Below, piece by piece: positions 8,993 through 17,702 of a stretch of DNA of 64,000 nt. Positions within the stretch are counted from its first letter, which is position 1. Every line of letters begins with the position of its first letter. The position numbers were made by a program, and so were the translations under genes. The notes under the pieces are model-generated. The model did not search any database and was not told the origin of the DNA. It worked only from the letters and a program-made list of their open reading frames with translations. The stretch comes from Kitasatospora sp. MAA19 (GTDB lineage: Bacteria; Actinomycetota; Actinomycetes; Streptomycetales; Streptomycetaceae): positions 1 to 64,000 of the forward strand of contig NZ_JARXYZ010000039.1 of assembly GCF_029894125.1 (NCBI RefSeq), written 5' to 3'.

Positions 8993-9406
8993 CTGGAAGA
9001 TCTCCTCTTTCGTACGTCTCCGGGAGAGCGTCCCCGCGCTGCCTGCCGGCTGGCCCTGGGTCCTCCCGTCAGGGAGGTGGCAGTCGGGCCGGTCTTCGAT
9101 CGAAGCCTCCGGGGTGCTCCGCTCGGTCTGCGGGGCTTCCGGGGGCCACTACCGAGGACCGGCGCCTCACGGCTGCCGGGCCGGGGCGGGCGGTCCGCGT
9201 CTGGACGCTCTCTCGGATGCGGGCGGCTTCCGTTTGAAGCCTTCGGCCCGCGGGGGGTTCGGGTCCTTCTGCCCGGGTGGCGCGCTGGTGCGCCATCACC
9301 CGGCATGCCCACAACCCTACGGTGCAATCCTCGGCCACCAGGGGAGGTGCGCGCGAGTTGTTATGTCCGGGCGCCGCGGTCCGGCACGGCCGCGGCATAC
9401 GCGCGA
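8993..9406 (-). promoter_or_regulatory. rpsO-pnp intergenic leader with hairpin
   Basis: This stretch holds no convincing gene. A strong hairpin at 9273-9303 (CCGGGTG plus GCGC pairing with GCGC and CACCCGG, with a bulged CAT) could be the RNase III target. On the minus strand a TAGGGT box at about 9315-9320 could be the -10 of a pnp promoter, but no good -35 is visible. Small frames across it lack ribosome binding sites. Confidence 0.5.
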
Positions 9407-9437
9407 GGGGCGGCTCCCCGGTGTGGGGAGCCGCCCC
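9407..9437 (-). terminator. Terminator of rpsO
   Basis: Perfect 13-base stem (9407-9419 with 9425-9437) with a five-base loop, 11 bases past the rpsO stop. Partial read-through into pnp is likely. Confidence 0.75.
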
Positions 9438-9448
9438 GAGCGGCGTGC

Positions 9449-9739
9449 TTAGCGGGCGCCGCCGGCGGCACCGCGGCGGATGCCGAGACGGTCGACGAGC
9501 GTACGGAAGCGCTCGATGTCCTTCTTGGCCAGGTACTGCAGCAGGCGGCGACGCTGGCCGACCAGGATCAGCAGGCCACGACGCGAGTGGTGGTCGTGCT
9601 TGTGGGTCTTGAGGTGCTCGGTCAGGTCCGAGATACGACGGGAGAGCATGGCCACCTGGACCTCGGGGGAGCCGGTGTCGCCCTCCTTGGTGCCGAATTC
9701 GGCGATGATCTGCTTCTTGACGTCAGAGGCGAGAGCCAC
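9449..9739 (-). CDS. rpsO: 30S ribosomal protein S15
   Basis: Binds 16S rRNA early in small-subunit assembly. The family core TGSPEVQVAMLSRRI and THKHDHHSRRGL is intact, 96 residues. The start is GTG at 9739 (VALASDVKK), with AAGGAG five bases upstream; the frame extending to 9874 is an artefact. It is followed by a strong hairpin and then pnp. Confidence 0.96.
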   Translation of the reverse strand: MALASDVKKQIIAEFGTKEGDTGSPEVQVAMLSRRISDLTEHLKTHKHDHHSRRGLLILVGQRRRLLQYLAKKDIERFRTLVDRLGIRRGAAGGAR

Positions 9740-9885
9740 TGCAACTCCTTCAAGGTCTACCGAGCGGTCCTGGTCGACAACACAGGACTCATCGAGAACT
9801 CGGTGTCGTGACGGAGCACGGCCGGCGGTCTGCGACCCACCGGGGGCGGACACACGGCTGCGCTCGAAGGCCAAGGGTACCAGTG

Positions 9886-9920
9886 CCGCCCACCCGGGCC
9901 GGTCCGGTCCGGGTGGGCGG
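9886..9920 (-). terminator. Terminator of eccD
   Basis: Perfect 12-base arms (9886-9897 and 9909-9920) with an 11-base loop, 21 bases past the eccD stop. Confidence 0.65.
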
Positions 9921-9941
9921 GCAGCCGGGCGGTCGGGGCGG

Positions 9942-11399
9942 TCAGCTGGTGGCGCCGCGGACCAGCCGGTAGATGTCCAGGACGGCGAGCGCCAGCGGGA
10001 CGAGGGAGATCAGGGTGAGGCTGTCGACCAGGTCCAGGATGCGCCCCCAGAACGGGGAGACGCCGAGCCGCGGCACCACCAGGGCGATCGCGGCGAGCAG
10101 TGCGGCGCCGAACGCGATGGAGGCGGCCAGCCAGATGGTGCGCAGGTCGACCTCGGTGGAGCTGGCGGCGCGCAGGATGAACTGCGGCGTGTGCAGGGAC
10201 AGGCCGACGATCAGCAGGGACAGGCCGAGCAGTCCGGCGATGGTGAGGCTGAAGACCTGCGCGGTGTAGCGGAACAGCCGGGCGCGCAGCATCGTGGCCA
10301 GGCCCAGGGCGAGCGCGAGCAGCTCGGGGAACGTCTTGTCGGTGAAGCCGAGGACGGCGCAGGAGCCGACCACGACCGCGGAGCAACCGCCGACCAGGCC
10401 GACCAGGACCTCGTGGCCGCGGCGGGCCTGGTGGGCGATCCGCTCGTACTGGACGGCCTCGGCGCGCTCGGCCTGCTCGTCGTAGTCGCGGCTGCGGGTG
10501 CGGGTCTGGCCGGGGGCGCTGAAGCCGACGGGCAGCCGGGCGAAGCGGGCGGAGAGGCTGGGCAGGAAGCCGACGGCCGCGACGGCGGTGACGCCGGTGA
10601 CGGCGGCGATGTGCCCGGCCGGGGTGTCCGGCAGCAGGACGGCGGCGAAGGTGGCGAGCGCGCCGGCGGCCGCGACCAGGGCGGCGGCGACGAACACCGC
10701 GTCCTTCTCCGGCAGCAGGCCGACGAGCAGCACGGCGACCACGAGGACGGTGACGCAGCCGGCCAGGAACTGGAGCCGGCCGGGGCCGTCCCACGGGTGG
10801 GCGACGGGGAGCAGGCCGCTGCCGCCGATCATGGCGTGCGGCAGGGCGCCGAGGCCGAGCGCGAGGGCGGCGTGGGCGTCCTGGTAGACCCGGGCGCGGA
10901 CGGCGGCCAGCGCGGTGAGGACGACGGCGGTGACGCCGGCCAGGACCCCGGGCAGGCCGTGCATGTCGTGGCGCAGGTCGGCGAACCAGAGCGCGAAGCC
11001 GAGCAGGGTGAGCAGCACTCCGGCGCCGATCAGGCCGAAGGCCCGCATGAGTTCGGCGCTCCAGAACCGGCGGTCGGTCTCGACGGCGCTGGCGATCGCG
11101 TCGGCGACGTCGTCGTAGACGGCCGGCGGGAGGGACTCGGCGAAGGGGCGCAGCGCGAGCAGGTCTCCGTCGCGGACCTGCTGGGCGGCGAGCGGCAGGC
11201 CGCTGTCGAGGACGGTGCCGTCGCGGCGGACCAGGTGGAAGCCGGTGGGTGCGCCGTCGGGCTGGGTCTGGTTGGCCAGGCGCAGCACCTCGGGGTAGAC
11301 GTCCGCGAGCGGGACGTCCTCGGGCAGGGCGACGTCGATCCGGCGGTCCGGGGCGACGACGGTGACCCGGCAGTAGCCGGTCGCGGCGGGACTGCTCAT
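9942..11399 (-). CDS. eccD: Type VII secretion integral membrane protein EccD
   Basis: Likely channel-forming subunit of the ESX membrane complex. Residues 1-85 form a ubiquitin-like cytosolic domain (RVTVVAPDRRIDVALPEDVPL...), followed by about eleven hydrophobic segments to the end. The start is ATG at 11399 (MSSPAATGYCR, 485 residues) with a GAGGTG site; the frame to 11816 is upstream noise. It is transcribed divergently from eccC. Subfamily identity rests on architecture and context. Confidence 0.88.
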   Translation of the reverse strand: MSSPAATGYCRVTVVAPDRRIDVALPEDVPLADVYPEVLRLANQTQPDGAPTGFHLVRRDGTVLDSGLPLAAQQVRDGDLLALRPFAESLPPAVYDDVADAIASAVETDRRFWSAELMRAFGLIGAGVLLTLLGFALWFADLRHDMHGLPGVLAGVTAVVLTALAAVRARVYQDAHAALALGLGALPHAMIGGSGLLPVAHPWDGPGRLQFLAGCVTVLVVAVLLVGLLPEKDAVFVAAALVAAAGALATFAAVLLPDTPAGHIAAVTGVTAVAAVGFLPSLSARFARLPVGFSAPGQTRTRSRDYDEQAERAEAVQYERIAHQARRGHEVLVGLVGGCSAVVVGSCAVLGFTDKTFPELLALALGLATMLRARLFRYTAQVFSLTIAGLLGLSLLIVGLSLHTPQFILRAASSTEVDLRTIWLAASIAFGAALLAAIALVVPRLGVSPFWGRILDLVDSLTLISLVPLALAVLDIYRLVRGATS

Positions 11400-11796
11400 C
11401 GCCGCACCTCGATCCTTCGACGCACTGGGCGCTCCCCCTTGTTGACGGTGCCGCTGGTCGGCGGTGCCGCGGCACGGCGGCGGTCGGTACGGCTGCTGCG
11501 CGGTGGCCGGCGGTCCGTGGAACCGGCCCGGGCGGGCCACCAGTTGGCGCGGCGTTACCCTACCCGGTCGGTTCGTGCCCGGCGCCGGTCCGGGCCGGGG
11601 CCCGGGTAGGCGGTACGGGGTCGGGGCCTGGCGGGCGGTGCGGGGGCGACCGTTAGGATCGGCCCCTGCGCGCGGTACGGGGGGCGGCGCCGTGTGGCGC
11701 GTCCTCGCCCGCGTGAAACCCGTACGAACCGTACGGGTCCAGTTGCATGAGGGCTGATGCCGAAGTGATCGATCGACGCCGCGGGGTGGATGACAC
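11400..11796. promoter_or_regulatory. Divergent eccD/eccC control region with palindrome
   Basis: 397 bases without a supported gene. Positions 11719-11737 hold a perfect 8-3-8 palindrome, CCCGTACG-AAC-CGTACGGG, about 60 bases before the eccC start. TAGGGT on the minus strand (11557-11562) and TAGGAT on the plus strand (about 11655) are possible -10 boxes without clear -35 partners. Confidence 0.45.
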
Positions 11797-14700
11797 ATGG
11801 GTGTGATCACGGTCAAGCGCCCGGCCAGGGCCTATCCGCCGGCGGTGCCGGACGAGCCGGTGGAGCTGGTGACCCCGCCCGAACTGCCCCGGCAGGGCCG
11901 CGAGGACTGGCTGATGAGCATCCTGCCGATGCTCGGCATGGGCGGCTCGGCGGTGTTCTTCTTCTCGCCGGGCGCGGCGGCCCCGATGAAGATCATGGGC
12001 GGTCTGATGATCGCCTCGACGGTCGGCATGGTGCTGGCGCAGATCATGCGGGCCCGCAGGGGCGGTTCGACCGCGATGGCGGACGAGCGGCGCGACTACC
12101 TCAAGTACCTGCAGCAGATGCGCCGCCAGGTGCGCCGCACGGCGGAGCGCCAGCGCGGCGCACTGCTGTTCCTGAACCCGGCGCCGGACCAGCTGTGGTC
12201 GATCGTGGCGGACGGCCGGCGGCTGTGGGAGCGCCGGACCGGGGACGGCGACTTCGCGCAGATCCGGGTGGGTCTGGGCCCGGTGCAGCTGTCGACGCCG
12301 CTGGTGGCTCCGCAGACCGCGCCGATGGACGAGCTGGAGCCGCTGTCGGCCGCCGCGATGCACTCCTTCCTGAAGGCGCACGGCACGCTGCAGGACCTGC
12401 CGTTGGCGGTGTCGCTGCGCGCCTTCTACCACATCACGGTGTGCGGGGACGCGGACTCGGTGTACGGCAACGTGCGCGCGATGATCGCCCAACTGACCAC
12501 TCTGCACTCGCCGGACGACCTGCTGGTCGCGGTGGCCGCGGCCCCGGGCGCGGCGGAGGAGTGGGAGTGGACCAAGTGGCTCCCGCACAACCAGCACCGC
12601 AAGGAGGCCGACGGCGCGGGTTCGCGCCGGCTGATCGCCACCGATCTGGCCGAGCTGGAGTTCCTGTTGCAGGACGAGCTGGCCGGCCGCCAGCGGTTCG
12701 TCCGGGACGCGGCGCCCGCGCCGGACCAGCCGCACCTGGTGGTGGTGATGGACGGCGCCGGGGTGCCGCACGACTCGCTGCTGGCGAGCCCCGAGGGGGT
12801 GCAGGGGGTGACCGTCATCGAGGTGGTGCCGGGCGACCTGGACGAGCCGAGCGGGCACCTGATGGTGACGGTCGGCCCGCAGGAGCTGGAGCTGCGCTCG
12901 GCCTCCGGCGCGACGTACACCGGCAAGCCGGACCTGCTCTCGGTCTGGCAGTCCGAGGCGCTGGCACGGCAGTTGGCGCCGTACCGGATCTCGGCCGGCG
13001 GGGACGACGAGCCGCTGCTGTCGAACCTGGACTTCACCGACCTGATGAGCTCGGGCGATCCGGGCTCCTTCGACGTGACGCGCAGCTGGCGGCCGCGCGC
13101 GCAGCACGAGCGGATGCGGGTGCCGATCGGGGTCGGCGCGAACGGCGAGCACGTCTACCTGGACATCAAGGAGGCCGCGCTGGAGGGCATGGGCCCGCAC
13201 GGCCTGTGCGTGGGCGCGACCGGCTCCGGCAAGTCGGAGCTGCTGCGCACCCTGGTGCTGGCGCTGGCGATGACGCACTCCTCGGAGATCCTGAACTTCG
13301 TCCTCGCCGACTTCAAGGGCGGTGCGACCTTCTCCGGCATGACGGACATGCCGCACACCTCCGCGGTGATCACCAACCTGGAGGGCGAGCTCACCCTGGT
13401 CGACCGCATGCGGGACGCGATCGAGGGCGAGCTGCACCGCCGCCAGGAGCTGCTGCGCTCGGCGGGCAACTACGCCAACATCCACGAGTACGAGCGGGCC
13501 CGGGCGGCCGGCGCGGCGCTGGACCCGCTGCCCTCGCTGGTGCTGATCATCGACGAGTTCTCCGAACTGCTCACCGCCAAGCCGGACTTCATCGAGATGT
13601 TCATCCAGATCGGCCGGATCGGCCGGTCCCTGGGGGTGCACCTGCTGCTGGCCTCGCAGCGCCTGGAGGAGGGCAAGCTGCGCGGCCTGGACACCTACCT
13701 CTCCTACCGGATCGGCCTGCGCACCTTCTCCGCGGCCGAGTCCCGGGCGGCGATCGGCGTGCCGGACGCCTACCACCTGCCGCCGGTGCCGGGGGTCGGC
13801 TACCTCAAGTTCGGCGAGGACGTGATGGACCGGTTCAAGGCCGCGTACGTCTCGGGGCCCTACCGGGCGCCGGGGCAGCAGCGGTCGACCGGCGGGCGGC
13901 GGGTGAACGCCCGCCCGGTGCTGTTCACCGCGGCCCGGGTGGACCTGCCGGAGCCGACCGTGGAGGAGGAGGCGCCGCGGGCCCCGGAGCAGGACGACGC
14001 GCTGGTCGACACCGTGCTGGACGTGTTCGTGCAGCGGATGGCGGGCCAGGGCCCGGCCGCGCACCAGGTGTGGCTGCCGCCGCTGGAGGAGGCGCCGAGC
14101 ATGGACCACCTGCTGCCGCCGCTGCAGGTGGTGCCGGAGCGCGGGCTGACCGCGCCCGGCTTCCCGGTGGGCCGGCTGCGGGTGCCGATCGGCATCGTGG
14201 ACAAGCCGCGCGAGCAGAAGACCGACATCCTGGCGGTCGACTACGCGGGGGCGGCCGGCCACGGCCTGATCGTGGGCGGCCCGCGCTCGGGCAAGTCGAC
14301 GGTGGTGCGCACCACGGTGGCCTCGTTCGGGCTCACCCACACCCCGCTGGAGGTGCAGTTCTACCTGCTGGACTTCGGCGCGGGCAGCTTCCAGTCGCTG
14401 GCCGGGCTGCCGCACGTCGGCGGGGTGGCCGGGCGTCTGGACGTCGACAAGGTGCGCCGGATGGTCTCCGAGGTGCACGGGGTGCTGAACCGGCGCGAGG
14501 AGCTGTTCCGCGCCGCGGGCATCGACACCATCGGGACGTACCGGGCCCGCCGGGCGGCCGGGCAGCTGCCGGACGAGGCGTTCGGCGACGTGTTCCTGGT
14601 GATCGACGGCTGGAACACCTTCAAGCAGGAGTTCGAGGCGCTGGAGCCGGTGATCGGCGACATCGCCCAGCGCGGCCTCGGCTACGGCGTCCACCTGATC

Positions 14701-15741
14701 GTCACCGCGGCCCGGTACGCGGAGGTGCGTCCGGCGCTGAAGGACCTGTTGCAGAACCGGACCGAGCTGAAGCTCGGCGACGCGATGGAGTCCGAGGTCG
14801 ACCGCCGGGTGGCGCAGAACGTCCCGGCGCTGGCCGGGCGCGGCATCACCCCGGAGCGGCTGCACTTCCTGTCCGGCCTGCCGCGGCTGGACGGCGCCTC
14901 CACGGTGGAGGACCTGCAGGACGGGGTGGCCGGCCTGGTCACCGCCGTCGCCGGGGCCTGGACCGGCCCGCGCGCGCCGCAGGTGCGGATGCTGCCGGCC
15001 GTCCTGGACGGGGCCTCGCTGCCGAAGGGCTTCGAGCACCCGGAGCGCGGGATCGCCTTCGGCGTGGACGAGGCCGAGCTGGCGCCGGCGTTCGTGAACT
15101 TCGAGACCGACCCGCTGTTCATCGTCTTCGGCGACACCGAGTCGGGGAAGTCCGCGCTGCTGCGGATGCTGATCAAGCAGATCACCGAGCGGTACACCCC
15201 GGACCAGGCGGGCATCGTGGTCGGTGACTACCGGCGCGCGCTGCTGGGCACCGTGCCGCCGGAGTACCTGGTGGAGTACGCGGCCGCGCAGCCGGCCATG
15301 GCGACCATCGTGGACATGCTGCGCGGGGCCTGCGCGCGCCGCCTGCCGGGCCCGGACGTGACCGCCGAGCAGCTGCGCAACCGCAGCTGGTACAGCGGCA
15401 AGGACATGTTCGTGATCGTGGACGACTACGAGCTGGTCGCGACGAGCTCGGGCAACCCGCTGGCGCCGCTGGCGGAGTTCCTGCCGTTCGCCCGGGACAT
15501 CGGCCTGCGGGTGATCGTGGCCCGCAGCGCGGGCGGCGCCGGCCGCTCGCTGTACGAGCCGGTGCTGCAGCGGATGCGCGAGCTGGGCGGGCAGGGCGTG
15601 ATCCTCTCCGGGAACCGGGACGAGGGCGCGCTGCTGGGGACGGTCAAGCCGATGCCGCTGCCGCCGGGCCGCGGGGTGTACGTGTCGCGCCGGGCGACCG
15701 GCGGGCAGATGGTCCAGACGGGCTGGCTGCCGCTGGTGTGA
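11797..15741 (+). CDS. eccC: Type VII secretion ATPase EccC, fused EccCa/EccCb form
   Basis: Cytosolic motor and substrate-recognition ATPase of the ESX system, anchored by two membrane segments near residues 40-85. Three FtsK/SpoIIIE domains have P-loops at 473-480 (GATGSGKS), 827-834 (GGPRSGKS) and 1112-1119 (GDTESGKS). The first domain also has the Walker B-like VLIIDEFSELL. At 1314 residues it is the usual single-chain form of streptomycetes. The ATG start is preceded by GGTGGA, as in mycP and the first WXG100 gene. A strong terminator follows. Confidence 0.95.
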   Translation: MGVITVKRPARAYPPAVPDEPVELVTPPELPRQGREDWLMSILPMLGMGGSAVFFFSPGAAAPMKIMGGLMIASTVGMVLAQIMRARRGGSTAMADERRDYLKYLQQMRRQVRRTAERQRGALLFLNPAPDQLWSIVADGRRLWERRTGDGDFAQIRVGLGPVQLSTPLVAPQTAPMDELEPLSAAAMHSFLKAHGTLQDLPLAVSLRAFYHITVCGDADSVYGNVRAMIAQLTTLHSPDDLLVAVAAAPGAAEEWEWTKWLPHNQHRKEADGAGSRRLIATDLAELEFLLQDELAGRQRFVRDAAPAPDQPHLVVVMDGAGVPHDSLLASPEGVQGVTVIEVVPGDLDEPSGHLMVTVGPQELELRSASGATYTGKPDLLSVWQSEALARQLAPYRISAGGDDEPLLSNLDFTDLMSSGDPGSFDVTRSWRPRAQHERMRVPIGVGANGEHVYLDIKEAALEGMGPHGLCVGATGSGKSELLRTLVLALAMTHSSEILNFVLADFKGGATFSGMTDMPHTSAVITNLEGELTLVDRMRDAIEGELHRRQELLRSAGNYANIHEYERARAAGAALDPLPSLVLIIDEFSELLTAKPDFIEMFIQIGRIGRSLGVHLLLASQRLEEGKLRGLDTYLSYRIGLRTFSAAESRAAIGVPDAYHLPPVPGVGYLKFGEDVMDRFKAAYVSGPYRAPGQQRSTGGRRVNARPVLFTAARVDLPEPTVEEEAPRAPEQDDALVDTVLDVFVQRMAGQGPAAHQVWLPPLEEAPSMDHLLPPLQVVPERGLTAPGFPVGRLRVPIGIVDKPREQKTDILAVDYAGAAGHGLIVGGPRSGKSTVVRTTVASFGLTHTPLEVQFYLLDFGAGSFQSLAGLPHVGGVAGRLDVDKVRRMVSEVHGVLNRREELFRAAGIDTIGTYRARRAAGQLPDEAFGDVFLVIDGWNTFKQEFEALEPVIGDIAQRGLGYGVHLIVTAARYAEVRPALKDLLQNRTELKLGDAMESEVDRRVAQNVPALAGRGITPERLHFLSGLPRLDGASTVEDLQDGVAGLVTAVAGAWTGPRAPQVRMLPAVLDGASLPKGFEHPERGIAFGVDEAELAPAFVNFETDPLFIVFGDTESGKSALLRMLIKQITERYTPDQAGIVVGDYRRALLGTVPPEYLVEYAAAQPAMATIVDMLRGACARRLPGPDVTAEQLRNRSWYSGKDMFVIVDDYELVATSSGNPLAPLAEFLPFARDIGLRVIVARSAGGAGRSLYEPVLQRMRELGGQGVILSGNRDEGALLGTVKPMPLPPGRGVYVSRRATGGQMVQTGWLPLV

Positions 15742-15784
15742 GGACGCCGGCGCCACCGCGCCGACGACTACGGACAGTGATGGA

Positions 15785-15812
15785 GGGGTCGGGCTCGCAG
15801 GAGCCCGGCCCC
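15785..15812 (+). terminator. Terminator of eccC
   Basis: Twelve-base stem (15785-15796 with 15801-15812, one G-T pair), GCAG loop, then TTT. Confidence 0.75.
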
Positions 15813-16223
15813 TTTCGCGTCCCAGGTGTCGAAACGTTACCTAGATCTTTCCGGGTCGGGGCTGCGGTTCTCGTACCCCGCCCGAGGGTTGCGGCGGCCC
15901 GCGGGGGCGCCTGGACGTATCGCCTTCCGACTCCGCCAGCACCTTTGAATGGCGGTCTGCAACACTCCGTTCACCTTGGATTCAAGTGCAATGTGGCAGA
16001 GGTAACAAGTCGGACAAACCTCACAATGACCGTGCGTGATCATCGGATCGCATGTTTATGCCCTTCCGCGCAACGGATTCCGAAGCATTCGAGCCATTGA
16101 CGCAATCAATACGCCAAGGTTCCATTGCGCCCCAGGAGCGACCGGACCAGAACCCGAGCAGCCAGCCAGCGGAGGCGATACCGCTCCCACCCACAGGACC
16201 GCACAGAGTCGATCGGAAGCCAC
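15813..16223. promoter_or_regulatory. Upstream region of the permease gene
   Basis: Clearly more AT-rich than its neighbours from about 15940 to 16130. A possible plus-strand promoter is TTGACG (16097-16102), 17 bases, TTCCAT (16120-16125); the -10 is weak. A minus-strand frame of 68 codons (15837-16043) has no ribosome binding site and I do not call it. Confidence 0.3.
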
Positions 16224-17630
16224 ATGACCGACACGCTTCGCCCGCCACGCGCCGCGACCACCGCGACGGCCGACACCGGCGCCGCGCCCCAGCAGCTCAA
16301 GCGCTCGATCGGCGTCGTGGGCGGGACACTGCTCACCCTGTCCTGCGTCACCCCGGCTTCCACACTCTTCGTGATCGTGCCTGAGCTGTTCTCCAGCATC
16401 GGCAGCGCCACCGCCCTGGCCATCGCCATCGGCACCGTCCTGTGCGTCGCCGTCGCGTTCTGCTACTCCGAGCTCGGCACCCTGATCCCCAGCGCCGGCG
16501 GCGAGTACGCGATGGTCGGCACCCTGGCCGGACGGCTGGCCGGCTGGCTGGTCTTCGTGCTCTCGCTGATCGTGGTGATGATCGTCCCCTCGGTCATCGC
16601 CCTCGGCACCGCCGACTACCTCGCCCCCGTGCTGCACCTCGACAAGGCCATGACCGGCGCCGCCGTGATGCTCGCCGCCACCCTGGCCGGCCTGCTCGAC
16701 CTGCGCGCCAACGCCTGGATCACCGGCGTCTTCCTGGTCCTGGAGGTCATCGCGGCCGGCGTCGTCTCGGTGCTCGGCTTCTCCCACGCCAACAGCGGCG
16801 CCCCCAGCCTGCTGCACGGCGTGGTCACCGGGGACGGCGGCGCCACCACCACGGTGAGCATCGGCGCCATCGTCGGCGCGCTCGGCATCGCCCTGTTCAT
16901 CACCCAGGGCTTCTCCACCGCCGTCTACCTCTCCGAGGAGCTGGAGAACCCCCGCCGCAACGTCTCCCGCACCGTGCTGTGGACGCTCGGCATCTCCTCC
17001 GCCGTCATCCTGGTCCCGGTCGTCGCCATCACCATGGGCGCCCCCGACCTGCAGACCCTGAGCTCCGGCGACATCTCCGGCATGGTCACCGCGTGGAGCA
17101 ACTCCGCGGTCGGCACCTTCATCAGCCTCTGCGTCGCGCTGGCCATCATCAACGCCGGCATCGTCATGGTCATCCAGAACTCCCGGGTGCTGTTCGCCTC
17201 CGCCCGCGACAAGGCCTGGCCCGAGCCGGTCAACAAGGCCTTCGGCACCCTCGGCCGGTTCGGCTCCCCGTGGGTCGCCACCCTGGCCGTCGGCCTGCCC
17301 GGCGCCGCGCTCTGCTTCGTCAAGGGCGCGCTGCTCAGCAACATCACCGGCGTCGCCGTCACCGGGATGTACCTGCTGGTCGCGATCGCCGCGCTGCTCT
17401 CCCGCCGCGCCCACCACAAGCACGCCGCCGCCTGGCGGATGCCGCTGTGGCCGGCCGTCCCGGTGGTGCTGATCGCCGTCCTGGTGTACGTGATGACCCA
17501 GCTGGACACCGAGCCCCTGCTGTGGACCGGCGGCATCACCGCCGCCGCCACCCTCTACTGGCTGTTCTACCTGCGCCCCCGGCAGGACACCCGCTGGGTG
17601 ATCAGCCTCCCCGAGGACCAGCAGTCCTGA
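16224..17630 (+). CDS. APC-superfamily amino acid permease
   Basis: Twelve or so hydrophobic segments over 468 residues. The N-terminal segment GVVGGTLLTLSCVTPASTLF has the glycine-rich unwound TM1 of the amino acid-polyamine-organocation family, and SAGGEYAMVG and FSTAVYLSEELENPRRNV match conserved positions. It probably acts as a substrate-proton symporter or exchanger in the plasma membrane; the substrate cannot be told. The start is MTDTLRPP at 16224 after GGAAG; the frame to 16125 is longer but unsupported. It sits inside the secretion locus without an obvious functional link. Confidence 0.85.
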   Translation: MTDTLRPPRAATTATADTGAAPQQLKRSIGVVGGTLLTLSCVTPASTLFVIVPELFSSIGSATALAIAIGTVLCVAVAFCYSELGTLIPSAGGEYAMVGTLAGRLAGWLVFVLSLIVVMIVPSVIALGTADYLAPVLHLDKAMTGAAVMLAATLAGLLDLRANAWITGVFLVLEVIAAGVVSVLGFSHANSGAPSLLHGVVTGDGGATTTVSIGAIVGALGIALFITQGFSTAVYLSEELENPRRNVSRTVLWTLGISSAVILVPVVAITMGAPDLQTLSSGDISGMVTAWSNSAVGTFISLCVALAIINAGIVMVIQNSRVLFASARDKAWPEPVNKAFGTLGRFGSPWVATLAVGLPGAALCFVKGALLSNITGVAVTGMYLLVAIAALLSRRAHHKHAAAWRMPLWPAVPVVLIAVLVYVMTQLDTEPLLWTGGITAAATLYWLFYLRPRQDTRWVISLPEDQQS

Positions 17631-17655
17631 CCCCCACCCCTCCCCCACACGGCAG

Positions 17656-17682
17656 TGCCCCGGGCTCCCCCGGCCCGGGGCA
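17656..17682. terminator. Terminator between convergent genes
   Basis: Perfect ten-base arms TGCCCCGGGC/GCCCGGGGCA around a seven-base loop, between the convergent permease and anti-sigma-like genes; it could serve both. Confidence 0.7.
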
Positions 17683-17702
17683 CCGCCACTTCTCGTCTCG
17701 CG

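Noticed and set aside
9114..9452. Small plus-strand frames between rpsO and pnp
   Set aside because: No ribosome binding site, and they overlap the hairpins of the rpsO-pnp leader.
5477..9811. 1444-codon plus-strand frame opposite the M16, pnp and rpsO genes
   Set aside because: Runs antisense across three real genes and their gaps; Asp/Val/Gly/Leu-rich composition typical of antisense frames.
11653..15756. 1367-codon minus-strand frame opposite eccC
   Set aside because: Arg/His/Gln-rich antisense shadow of the EccC gene.
15837..16043. 68-codon minus-strand frame in the AT-richer gap before the permease
   Set aside because: Ordinary-looking composition but no ribosome binding site and no recognisable product.
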